From Woeseiaceae bacterium (lineage in GTDB: Bacteria; Pseudomonadota; Gammaproteobacteria; Steroidobacterales; Woeseiaceae): a stretch of 64,000 bases of DNA. Positions within the stretch are counted from its first letter, which is position 1; every line of letters starts with the position of its first letter. Location of the stretch: positions 1 through 64,000 of the forward strand of contig JASJCQ010000019.1 of the NCBI GenBank assembly GCA_030065915.1, in the 5' to 3' direction. A model generated the notes under the pieces. That model saw nothing but the letters and a program-made list of their open reading frames with translations, made no database searches and had not been told where the DNA came from. The translations under genes were made by a program, and so were the position numbers. Below are positions 52,215-59,201 of the stretch, piece by piece.

Positions 52215-53781
52215 CAACAACAAAGATATTCATCGTGTCGACGCGCTGTTCGCCGCCGGTGAAGCTGACGTCCAGCTGCATCGTGACGACGGCGTCCGCA
52301 TCCAGGCTCGGCAGCTCAATCGACGGTTGCAGCGTGTCGCCGCCGGTAATGACAACAGACGGGCCGTCAATCTGACTCCAGCTGATGGTGTCCACGTCGT
52401 TCGGGCTGGTTGTCGATCCGTTCAGCGTTACCGTTGAACGCTCGTCGGCGTTGATGTCGTTGCCGGCCGAGGCCTGTGTCCCAACTCGGAACAGGTCGAT
52501 CGATACATCGAAGACACCCCGTCGGAATTCGCCGGATAAGCTGTTTACCTGGACACTGAGTGAGTAGCCGCCATTCGCAAACGTTGCTATCAACGCATTA
52601 TCAAACTCGACACGCACGTTGAGCTGGTTGTTGATAAGCACCGGCGTCGCTGTAAACCAGGGCGTCGTGTTCGGCAGACCGGTGCTGAATATCTGGACAC
52701 TGACTTCGCTTTCGGTCAGCTGCTGGCCAGTGCTCGTGAATATCGGTATGTCCCGGACAATAGGTGACAGCAGCGCGGCATCGTTTATGAACTCGAATAC
52801 GTTGCCCGAAGGCGTAATCGAAGGCAGCAGCAGAAACACGTCGAATATGGCGTCATTTAAGGTGTCCAGATTAAGGGGCGAGAACAAGGCATCTATGGCC
52901 GCAACCGACGGTTCATTCGTGTTGCGAATCTCGAACATCTGGGCCAGCAGGACAATAGTGAAAGACTCCAGGCTCGGCTCGCTGAACTCCTGACCGGAGA
53001 CCGGCAATTCCGACAGAGCAGCGACCTGGCTACTGACTCGACTGATAAAGCCGCCTGTGGAGACGGTGGGAGTCGACAGGCCCACCATGCTGCTGTTGAT
53101 CAGAGAGAGAAGCAGGCTCAGCGCGTCATTGGTTCCGCCAGGAGCCGGGAGATTTTGCAGGTCGAACAACTCTATCGCTGCGAAGTTGTCCGGCAACGTT
53201 ACTGTTAGCTCATCGAGAAGAGCCCCATAAGCGGACTCGAGCAACGCCGCGATGTCAGCGTTGGCTGCGTTGACGTTGGTCGTCGTCAGGGTCCCGATCG
53301 TATCCAATCGAACCGCGGCAAAGTTCGACACCAAGCTGACAGATACAAACTGGCCGTTGCTGGCGGACGGCAAGACCGCTTCGAGTGTGCCGTCGAAATC
53401 GATGCTTGAGCCCCAGGGCAGGAAGTCGCCATTCGCAGGGCAGCCTACTCGAAAATCGCAAATCCAGGTTGAACTGGCGTTACCGTTTACGCGGATACGT
53501 AGCGGGCCGTTGTAGTCCCCGCTGTAATTAATGGGGCCGAAGCTGCCGTCTGCAGCGGTCACACCCGTGGCCAGCACGCCCCCGGTACCGATGATGCTAA
53601 CGTCGGCACCCGATACCGGTCCCAGCATCACAATGCCGCTGATGGACTTCGGCGGGGCAGGTGCGGGCGTCGATGGACCGCTTGAGCCACCCCCGCCGCC
53701 GCCGCAGGCGCTGAGAGTGATGGTCAGAAAAGTAAGAAATAGCGTTCTTGCGCGGCCTAAGCCTGTAGCGCGTCCTTGCAT
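49675..53781 (-). CDS. Large surface lipoprotein with duplicated LRR plus beta-propeller modules
   Basis: A 1368-residue lipoprotein. The signal ends in a lipobox (ITLSAC, C26), followed by a run of six glycines and a Pro-rich linker. Then come a carboxypeptidase-regulatory-like domain (SISGIVMLGPVSGADVSI), a long region of unknown fold, and a PKD/REJ-like domain (STVTLNGSTTSPNDVDTISWSQI). Two tandem copies follow of a module made of a short leucine-rich repeat block and a YVTN-type beta-propeller: about residues 523-937 and 938-1368. The copies share VYVGSGFSPNSLYKL, IVLEDDHG, and FGIDLS/YGIDLS-type blade motifs. The likely role is surface protein-protein contact; the partner is unknown. ATG 53781 is preferred over an upstream in-frame TTG. 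Confidence 0.88.
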   Translation of the reverse strand: MQGRATGLGRARTLFLTFLTITLSACGGGGGGSSGPSTPAPAPPKSISGIVMLGPVSGADVSIIGTGGVLATGVTAADGSFGPINYSGDYNGPLRIRVNGNASSTWICDFRVGCPANGDFLPWGSSIDFDGTLEAVLPSASNGQFVSVSLVSNFAAVRLDTIGTLTTTNVNAANADIAALLESAYGALLDELTVTLPDNFAAIELFDLQNLPAPGGTNDALSLLLSLINSSMVGLSTPTVSTGGFISRVSSQVAALSELPVSGQEFSEPSLESFTIVLLAQMFEIRNTNEPSVAAIDALFSPLNLDTLNDAIFDVFLLLPSITPSGNVFEFINDAALLSPIVRDIPIFTSTGQQLTESEVSVQIFSTGLPNTTPWFTATPVLINNQLNVRVEFDNALIATFANGGYSLSVQVNSLSGEFRRGVFDVSIDLFRVGTQASAGNDINADERSTVTLNGSTTSPNDVDTISWSQIDGPSVVITGGDTLQPSIELPSLDADAVVTMQLDVSFTGGEQRVDTMNIFVVAFPNIADVSLPDAALRQCVDDAATAGGLVEVVELTSLTCTGVSDVSGLDVFSALTTLDLSGNNLTSLQAILGLADLQFVDLRGNPTLPCGEIDQLAERLTEGTDLLVDDACRGAFALDLGANGFDAILDDVRGRIYVSVPTRSEIVVISTADLRIVDRLLMPGAPFGIDLSIDGTRIFAALNNSNSVAVIDIEQRSVSTIELGDTTGDPRTWDVVEGEPDRLFVSANPSSSGIAYIVQVRLDQGNIATRVASQNIIRARPTLARSPDQAFVYVGSGFSPNSLYKLSLLDPEAPIVLEDDHGSVGGTDNLALNQSGTRIALSSGQVLRTGSFIEEGRVSSGRSIGSSVTDTLFVAGPAGQIESFDFTTLAQTGTLETGCDNSASTRILAYDSDDSFMLLQADEACLYASVSRSTPPDPFASLRFPDLALEECVIDTAVAMGYTEPEEFVTLDCSTTPRTILSLEDIDRLTNLENLDISNSGVIDLSPLAAMASLQTLVAVDASISDVSPLLSVSSLVSANLTGNAGVPCTELDQLASGGVSVTADSCTDTVRIELGGIGQDMAFDLAGNRIFVSIPSLNRVSEIDLGAGSIADNFTLAGQPYGIDLSMDGQTVYAALNGLGDVAVLDTATGNSENIDISVELDDDRTWDVAEVSMNRIVVSTNPGSNGFGYIVEVRRDLGNSATRVANQTIIRASPVFRVSPDRSSVYVGSGFSPNSLYKLDATQAALPIVLEDDHGQVSGTFSLALNPDGSRIYLGSGQVLSTETFSQVTQFPAGRSTVSADGTKLLVGDTQTDSARVYDTSTTGQLGSRQWGCDIQNLAAIEEFGDGILVLGDDLVCFSQTVPYP

Positions 53782-53931
53782 GGTCCACCCCAAACCTTTT
53801 TTCTTATCTGGCCAGAGTATGCCACGTGAGGAGGCGTCTACAATCAGATTTTGCCGCTCGTATCGCGACTGTCAGTAGGGCTCGTTGCTTGCAGGTTTGG
53901 TGGCTGGACAGTCACGACTTCAGCGCGCTTG

Positions 53932-55167
53932 TTACATAATGATTTTCTGCACGTCTTCGCCGGCGTCAGCACCGCCGTGCTTTTTGAACAGCAGCTCTTT
54001 GGCCTGACCGATCCAGTCGTCCTGTTCCATACGGCCCCTGAACTCCTTGAGCTTCGCGTTCACGCGGGCAATGTCGTGGACGCCAAAGTTCGCCAGTTGC
54101 CTGAAGGAGTAGATGCCGAGATCGTTGAGCGCGCTTTCAAAGACCTTGCCAATGCCTACGATCTGCTTGAGGTCGTCGACCTCGTGGATCGACTCGTCGT
54201 CGTTGGCGCTGGGTTCATTTGCCGACAGGGCTTCCTCGCGCGCTTGCTGGATTGCGTCTTGCTGCTGGGCCTCGAGTTCGAGGAAGTTCTTCTCGACCTC
54301 ATCCAGTCGAAAACGTAGCGTGTCCGACTGCTTCTCAGACTCGCTCGCAATGGTTTTGTAGCGTTTGGCGTCCTCTTCGTACTGCTTGCGGCTCGCCTCC
54401 ATGGACTTCAGGACTTCGGACATCTCGGTGTTCTGAACTTTCAGCTGCTCCAGCTCGCTGAGGTCGCGCTTGAGTACCTGGATCTCCTGCTTTGCGAGTG
54501 CGTAGTCGTGATTGAGTTGGGCATTGTCGGCCTCGAGGCGAATGACATCCTGTTCGAGCTTATCAATCTCGGCCAGCCTGTTTTGCGCCGACTCGAGCAT
54601 CCTGTTGATGGATTCCTGCTCGGAGCGAGAGCCGTTCAAGAGGTTCCTTAGCGAATCCTGTTCAGCGTTGGCATTCTCGATACTCGTCTGGAGCGCCTTG
54701 CGTTTCTCGAAGGCTTTGCGCAGTTCGCCCTTGTAGAACTCTCGGGACTTCATGAACTCCTGCTGCAGCTCCTGCGACTGGTGCTTCACAGAAATGAGTG
54801 CGTGTTGAAACGTGATCAGCTTTTGTTTCGAGTCCTCGCGTTCGCTGCGAAGCGTGAACAGGTCTTTGGACAGGGATTTGATTTTCTCTTCGGCGGAGCT
54901 CAGCGATGTGTTACTGCGCTTGGCCGCTGCTGCGTGCTTCTGAATCTCGGCGTGCTGTGAATCGATGGTCGCTCGGTACTTGTTGGCTTCGGCAACGAGG
55001 CCGTCACGTTTTCGGCATAGATCGTCAACTCGCGTCTGCCATTCGTCGACGAGCTGCCCCGTCTGGCGATTGGCGACTGTGCCCCGACCTATCCACGCAA
55101 GCAGGCCGGCGACGGCGCCGGTGCCTAGCAGTACCGCTAGCGTTTCTGTCGAAAATTCAGCGAGCAT
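53932..55167 (-). CDS. Membrane-anchored coiled-coil protein, paralogue B, with C-terminal helix-hairpin-helix
   Basis: A 411-residue protein. An N-terminal helix (about 6-24) anchors a long coiled coil (about 30-325) that closely matches paralogue A (46328-47272): EFMKSREFYKGELRKAFEKRKAL and SRKQYEEDAKRYKTIASESEKQSDTLRFRLDEVEKNFLELEAQ. A C-terminal helix-hairpin-helix domain (about 330-397, DDLKQIVGIGKVFESALNDLGIYSFRQLANF) resembles the DUF4332/RPL-like HhH found in DNA- or RNA-binding proteins. A membrane-tethered HhH suggests contact between the envelope and nucleic acid or another partner; that is inference. The ATG 55167 is preferred over an upstream TTG. Confidence 0.83.
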   Translation of the reverse strand: MLAEFSTETLAVLLGTGAVAGLLAWIGRGTVANRQTGQLVDEWQTRVDDLCRKRDGLVAEANKYRATIDSQHAEIQKHAAAAKRSNTSLSSAEEKIKSLSKDLFTLRSEREDSKQKLITFQHALISVKHQSQELQQEFMKSREFYKGELRKAFEKRKALQTSIENANAEQDSLRNLLNGSRSEQESINRMLESAQNRLAEIDKLEQDVIRLEADNAQLNHDYALAKQEIQVLKRDLSELEQLKVQNTEMSEVLKSMEASRKQYEEDAKRYKTIASESEKQSDTLRFRLDEVEKNFLELEAQQQDAIQQAREEALSANEPSANDDESIHEVDDLKQIVGIGKVFESALNDLGIYSFRQLANFGVHDIARVNAKLKEFRGRMEQDDWIGQAKELLFKKHGGADAGEDVQKIIM

Positions 55168-55437
55168 TTGACCCCGTATTCGCGATCCGGATAGCAAATA
55201 TCACGGGGAGTATGAGTGTCGCTCGATATCTGGCATATGACTTAATCCACAAAATGGTGCTTTGCGGACGGGTTTTTTGCCGAATTTCAGGGTTTCATGC
55301 GGATTTCGAGACCCTGACGGCCCGCGGGGCTTCCGAAGCAGCCTTTTGAGGCCGGCTTTGTGGACGCTGGGGGAAATCCCTCGTCATGTCGCGGGCGACG
55401 TCTAGCCCTAGCGAGGAAGCGTCGCTCCGACGAGCGA

Positions 55438-55791
55438 TCAGGGCAGGCTTACTCGGACCAGATCGCGAAACGCAGCCTGGATGACGGACGGCGAGAACGG
55501 TCGCTTGCAGTAGGCCTGCTCGTCGTCTTCCTTGGAATCGGTGACAAATAGCGGCTGTGCCGATGGATGCTGTTTCTTGTAGCTCTTCCACCACGATTCG
55601 GCGAGTCGGTTGTCCTTGTTTACCACGACGATGCCGCAGTCGCCGGCTTGCTTGGGTTCCCGCAGTTCGAACTCGGCGTCGAGATTTCCGGCGCTGCTCA
55701 TCATGCTTCTGAGTGAAGCGACTTCGTGCGCCAGCAGGCCGAAGTAGGTGATACCGAGCTTCCTGCGACGTTTTCTGCCAAGCCCGAGCAT
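55438..55791 (-). CDS. Atypical receiver-like protein lacking the phospho-aspartate
   Basis: A 117-residue protein that reads like a degenerate response-regulator receiver. A basic N-terminus (MLGLGRKRRRKLG) leads into GITYFGLLAHEVASLRSMM, then CGIVVVNKDN, where the position normally holding the phosphorylated Asp is Asn, and PLFVTDSKEDDEQAYCKRPFSPSVIQAAFRDLV, which keeps the beta5 Lys-Pro-like KRPF. The Asp-pair at the acidic pocket is also absent. If the reading is right, it is a phosphorylation-independent receiver. The frame extends to a GTG at 55908, but that addition looks non-coding. Confidence 0.55.
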   Translation of the reverse strand: MLGLGRKRRRKLGITYFGLLAHEVASLRSMMSSAGNLDAEFELREPKQAGDCGIVVVNKDNRLAESWWKSYKKQHPSAQPLFVTDSKEDDEQAYCKRPFSPSVIQAAFRDLVRVSLP

Positions 55792-56158
55792 CAAGACACT
55801 CGAGCGTCGCTGATGCGCCGGTCCGGTATCGTCAGAGGCACCACGGGGCGACCGCCTGCCAAAAGGCGTAACGTATGAGATTTTCCTGGTTTCGAGTCCA
55901 TACGGCACCGAGGGAATATGAGACTTGCCTCATTAGAGCACCGATGACAAATCGACGGAGGTGGCAAGTTGACTGGTGCCGCGGGGCTTTATGAGACGCA
56001 GCTCACATAAGCTGCGTGTTAAATCGATGGAGCAGTGAGAAATCCGCAAACGAGTATGCCGGTCGATGGCGAATGCTCAACTTCATCAATTTCGATCGCC
56101 GTCCTGTATGCTGACCGCTCGCCCGATGAACCGCTGGGGCTCTACGAGGATCTCGCCA
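55792..56158. other. Intergenic region with a strong hairpin
   Basis: A 367-base gap without a convincing gene. It contains an 8-bp perfect inverted repeat at 55996-56017, discussed separately, and an AT-richer stretch near 56060-56110. A GAGG Shine-Dalgarno precedes the DUF1304 start at the right edge. Nothing else was seen. Confidence 0.4.
55996..56017. repeat. 8-bp perfect inverted repeat (ACGCAGCT/AGCTGCGT)
   Basis: Left arm 55996-56003, six-base loop, right arm 56010-56017. No T-run follows on either strand, so it is not a typical terminator. An operator or RNA hairpin is possible. Confidence 0.4.
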
Positions 56159-56539
56159 ATGAAAAAGATCGCCACCGCGCTGGTTGCTCTCGTCGCTATT
56201 GAGCACCTCTACATCCTTGTTCTGGAGATGTTTCTCTGGACAAAACCGGCAGGTCTCAGGGCATTCGGGCTGACACCGGAGTTTGCCGAGCAGACTGCCG
56301 TGCTCGCGGCGAACCAGGGCCTGTACAACGGATTTCTTGCAGCCGGACTGATCTGGGCCCTCGTTCGAAAAGACGACGGTTTCCCGCTGCGAGTGTTTTT
56401 TCTGAGCTGCGTTATTATCGCCGGGGTCTTTGGTGCGATAACGGCGAAGCCATCAATTCTCTATGTGCAAGCCGCTCCAGCCTTTGTTGCGCTGGTAATG
56501 ACATTGCTCGCACAACGACGGACGGAGGGGCAACAATGA
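56159..56539 (+). CDS. DUF1304 membrane protein
   Basis: A 126-residue integral membrane protein with four helices. The pattern is ALVALVAIEHLYILVLEMFLW, then FGLTPEFAEQTAVLAANQGLYNGFLAAGLIW and a C-terminal GAITAKPSILYVQAAPAFVAL, all typical of DUF1304 (YqjF-like), whose function is not known. ATG 56159 has a GAGG about 10 bases upstream; the longer frame starting at 56066 lacks a Shine-Dalgarno. The stop overlaps the GFA gene start in ATGA, so the two are co-translated. Confidence 0.88.
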   Translation: MKKIATALVALVAIEHLYILVLEMFLWTKPAGLRAFGLTPEFAEQTAVLAANQGLYNGFLAAGLIWALVRKDDGFPLRVFFLSCVIIAGVFGAITAKPSILYVQAAPAFVALVMTLLAQRRTEGQQ

Positions 56540-56970
56540 GTGGTGAAGCAGAGAATACGGTTGAGAAGCAGGGTCGCTGCCTTTGCGGCAAAGTGACAAT
56601 CACCGCAAAGCACGCCAGTAACGACGTTGGAGCGTGCCATTGCAGGATGTGTCGCCGGTGGGGTGGGGGACCTTTCATGGAAATTGACTGTGGCGCGGAA
56701 GTCGTCATTGACGGTGAGGACAGTGTCTCGGTATTCGATTCATCGGATTGGGCCGAGCGCGGTTTCTGCAAGAACTGCGGCACACACCTGTTCTACCGCC
56801 TGAAGCAAACCGGGCAACACATGGTGCCGGTCGGCCTGTTCGAGGATAGTCCAAGCCTCGAATTCAAGGGGCAGGTCTTTATCGATGAGAGGCCGGGCTA
56901 TTACGAGTTCGCCAACAAGACGAAGAACTACACCGGCGCCGAAATATTCGCGATGTTCGCTTCGTCGTAG
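56536..56970 (+). CDS. GFA/CENP-V family zinc protein
   Basis: A 144-residue protein of the glutathione-dependent formaldehyde-activating (Gfa)/CENP-V fold. The zinc ligands are visible: C15 and C17 in RCLCGKV, C34, C36 and C39 in CHCRMCRRWGG, and C78 and C81 in GFCKNCGTHLF. Despite the family name most members, including this one, have no proven formaldehyde role. It overlaps the DUF1304 gene by four bases. Confidence 0.92.
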   Translation: MSGEAENTVEKQGRCLCGKVTITAKHASNDVGACHCRMCRRWGGGPFMEIDCGAEVVIDGEDSVSVFDSSDWAERGFCKNCGTHLFYRLKQTGQHMVPVGLFEDSPSLEFKGQVFIDERPGYYEFANKTKNYTGAEIFAMFASS

Positions 56971-57131
56971 CGTATCCATCCAGACCTGGTTGCGCTCAAG
57001 CTGATCGATGCAAGTACCGACCGACCGGCGTATACTGCTCGCAACGGCCAATTAGAGCCGACGCGCGACCGGCCCTCGATCCTCCGATCCGCACCGGGAC
57101 GACGGTCGCGCAATCATCTGGGGGGATGATC

Positions 57132-58592
57132 ATGCTTCTAAGACTAACTTCCGTGTTGGTATTCCTTGCCATTGCGTCGAGCGCTTTCGCGCGCGGCGAC
57201 TCCGCGCCACAGGATTCCCGCGTGTTTCCGTTGGGTGATTCCGGGGTGTTCGAGCCGACGCCGCTGACTGAGACCCTGCGAGAGGGTGTCGACAGCAAAG
57301 GCGCGATTTATCGCTACGAGGTACCGCACAACTGGAATGGTGACCTCGTGATGTACGCGCACGGCTTCCGCGGTTGCTTCCGTTCGGACGGGACACTGGT
57401 GCCGCTGACCGTTGAGAACCCGCCGCTTCGGGCTTATTACCTGGCCAACGGTTACGCCTGGGCTGCGTCGAGTTATTCGAAGAACTGCTACGACGTGAAG
57501 GACGGTGTCGAGAGCACCAACCGGCTTGTGCGCATTTTCTCGAAGGAGGTTGGAAAGCCCAACCGGACGCTGATCACCGGTTTCTCGATGGGCGGGCACG
57601 TAACGGGCGCCGCAATCGAGATGTTCCCGAACGTGCGCTGCCCGGACGGCAGGCGCGGTTACATCTGCCGCCGCTTCGCCCACATCCTGGGCAAGCTGTC
57701 CGGGGGTGTCGCTTACGATGGCGCCGCGCCGCGCTGCGGTGTCATGGGTGACGTTGAGCAGTTCAATTACCTCAGCGATTTTGCGCTGGCTGCAGCCGCG
57801 CTGGCCGCCGAGGTAAATCCGCTGGTGCAGCAGGAGTTTCCGCCACCGCCCGACTACTACATCAACAAGCTGCCGCTTATCATCGGCACGCTGTTCGCCG
57901 GCGATGGCGCCGGCTATCCGTTCGTCCTGACAGAGCAGGGCGAAAAGCTCAAGGGCCTGACCCGCGAGATCACGGGCGGCGATCGACCGCTGTTCAACGA
58001 GGCCTTCCCGCTGTTCCAGGAGCTGTTGTACGGCTTCTCCGGCGCCGACCCGACACTGGACGGTGTCCTGCCAGGCATTCTTTACGACAACCGCAACCGT
58101 GTCTATCAGTTCGACGCCGACCCGGTGCTGACGCCGGCCGAGGAGTCGCTCAACGAGTCGATCATCCGTGTTAAGGGGAATCCCAGGGTCAACCGGAAGC
58201 GCTTCCTGAGGTTGCAGCGGATTCCGGAGATCAGAGGACGCATCGCTATCCCGGTCTTGTCGGTACACACGCTGGGCGACCTGTTCGTGCCGTTCGCGTC
58301 GGAACAGATTTACGCGCGTGAAGTTCAGTCGCACGGCCGCTCGGAACTGCTGGTGTCCCGGGCAACACGGGCCATCGGGCACTGCGAGTTCTCGTCTGAA
58401 GAGCTGATCCAGACCTTCGATGACCTGGTGAACTGGGTGAACAACGGCGTGAGGCCGGCGGGCGACGATATCCTCGACCCCGAGAAAGTGTCTGACACGT
58501 TCTACGGCTGCCAATTCACCAAGGGCACGCTACCGGGAGAGTTCGCTACACCCGAAGCGCTGCGCAGCGGAATCTGTGAACTGGCGCAATAG
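57132..58592 (+). CDS. Secreted alpha/beta hydrolase
   Basis: A 486-residue exported hydrolase. A signal peptide (LLRLTSVLVFLAIASSAFA) precedes the domain. The oxyanion segment VMYAHGF, the nucleophile elbow GFSMGGH (S152), an acid in LSVHTLGDLFVPF and the histidine in RAIGHCEF make a complete triad. The size and the CPDGRRGYICRR insertion resemble tannase/feruloyl-esterase-like or DUF-type secreted hydrolases, but the substrate is unknown. ATG 57132 is preferred because the G-run Shine-Dalgarno ends six bases before it; an ATG at 57126 is also in frame. It converges with a coiled-coil gene. Confidence 0.85.
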   Translation: MLLRLTSVLVFLAIASSAFARGDSAPQDSRVFPLGDSGVFEPTPLTETLREGVDSKGAIYRYEVPHNWNGDLVMYAHGFRGCFRSDGTLVPLTVENPPLRAYYLANGYAWAASSYSKNCYDVKDGVESTNRLVRIFSKEVGKPNRTLITGFSMGGHVTGAAIEMFPNVRCPDGRRGYICRRFAHILGKLSGGVAYDGAAPRCGVMGDVEQFNYLSDFALAAAALAAEVNPLVQQEFPPPPDYYINKLPLIIGTLFAGDGAGYPFVLTEQGEKLKGLTREITGGDRPLFNEAFPLFQELLYGFSGADPTLDGVLPGILYDNRNRVYQFDADPVLTPAEESLNESIIRVKGNPRVNRKRFLRLQRIPEIRGRIAIPVLSVHTLGDLFVPFASEQIYAREVQSHGRSELLVSRATRAIGHCEFSSEELIQTFDDLVNWVNNGVRPAGDDILDPEKVSDTFYGCQFTKGTLPGEFATPEALRSGICELAQ

Positions 58593-58615
58593 TCGAATGC
58601 AGCTGCCCGGCAAAT

Positions 58616-58648
58616 GCGTCGGCGCTCGTTGTGTACCAGCGCCGACGC
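58616..58648. terminator. 11-bp hairpin between convergent genes, possible bidirectional terminator
   Basis: GCGTCGGCGCT (58616-58626) pairs perfectly with AGCGCCGACGC (58638-58648) around an 11-base loop. It lies 23 bases after the hydrolase stop and just before the stop of the convergent coiled-coil gene. No T-run follows on the plus strand and only a short ATTTG on the minus, so it may need a factor or act as an RNA-stabilising 3' end. Confidence 0.5.
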
Positions 58649-58650
58649 CG

Positions 58651-59160
58651 TCATTCCAGGTTGTCCGAATCTGGCGTTCCGGGTAGCTCGGACCTTGCCG
58701 CTTCGAGTTCCCTGGAGGCCTCGACCTCCATTGCTTCCGCCAGTTCAAAGCGGGTGAGTGCGTCCTCATAGGCCCAGAATGCCGGTTGTAGCCTGGCAAG
58801 TCCCTCGTCTGCATAGTCCACAGGGTCCTCGCCGCGCGCCTCGATGTCGGCGACCCATTTTTCAAGCGCCTCGAGCTCTTTTTCCGCGGCTTGCATTTCT
58901 GCTTCCGCCGCCTTCTTTTGAGCCACGGCTTCCTCGAGCGCGAGCGTTGCGTCGGCAATGCGGCGCCTGGCTGCCGTGAGTTCGCTCGCTTCGCGGGTGC
59001 CGGGATTGGCACCTGGGTCGAGAAGCCGTTCCCCAGGAGTGCTCGTCGATGCTTCCGGGTCGTCGCGCCGATCCAGTGTCTCGGTGCCGTCGTTCAGCAT
59101 CCACCAGCCGGCTCCAACGACGAGCAGGAAGATGGGTGCAATGATTATTCGCTTGTTCAC
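58651..59160 (-). CDS. Membrane-anchored coiled-coil protein
   Basis: A 169-residue protein with an N-terminal signal-anchor (IIIAPIFLLVVGAGWWML, about 5-22) and a disordered Asp/Pro/Thr-rich linker. A coiled coil rich in Ala/Glu/Lys (about 58-108, LEEAVAQKKAAEAEMQAAEKELEALEKWV) and a short helical tail follow. It is the third membrane-anchored coiled coil in this region, but shows no clear similarity to the two paralogues. It lies 41 bases downstream of the patatin gene on the same strand, so co-expression with it is possible. Confidence 0.7.
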   Translation of the reverse strand: MNKRIIIAPIFLLVVGAGWWMLNDGTETLDRRDDPEASTSTPGERLLDPGANPGTREASELTAARRRIADATLALEEAVAQKKAAEAEMQAAEKELEALEKWVADIEARGEDPVDYADEGLARLQPAFWAYEDALTRFELAEAMEVEASRELEAARSELPGTPDSDNLE

Positions 59161-59201
59161 TGACGATTCCGACGAAGATCGATCAGGTCATTGGCTGCGA
59201 T

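Noticed and set aside
57144..58514. A 456-residue open frame on the minus strand opposite the secreted hydrolase
   Set aside because: It lacks a ribosome site and any recognisable motif, while the plus strand encodes a complete catalytic triad and signal peptide.
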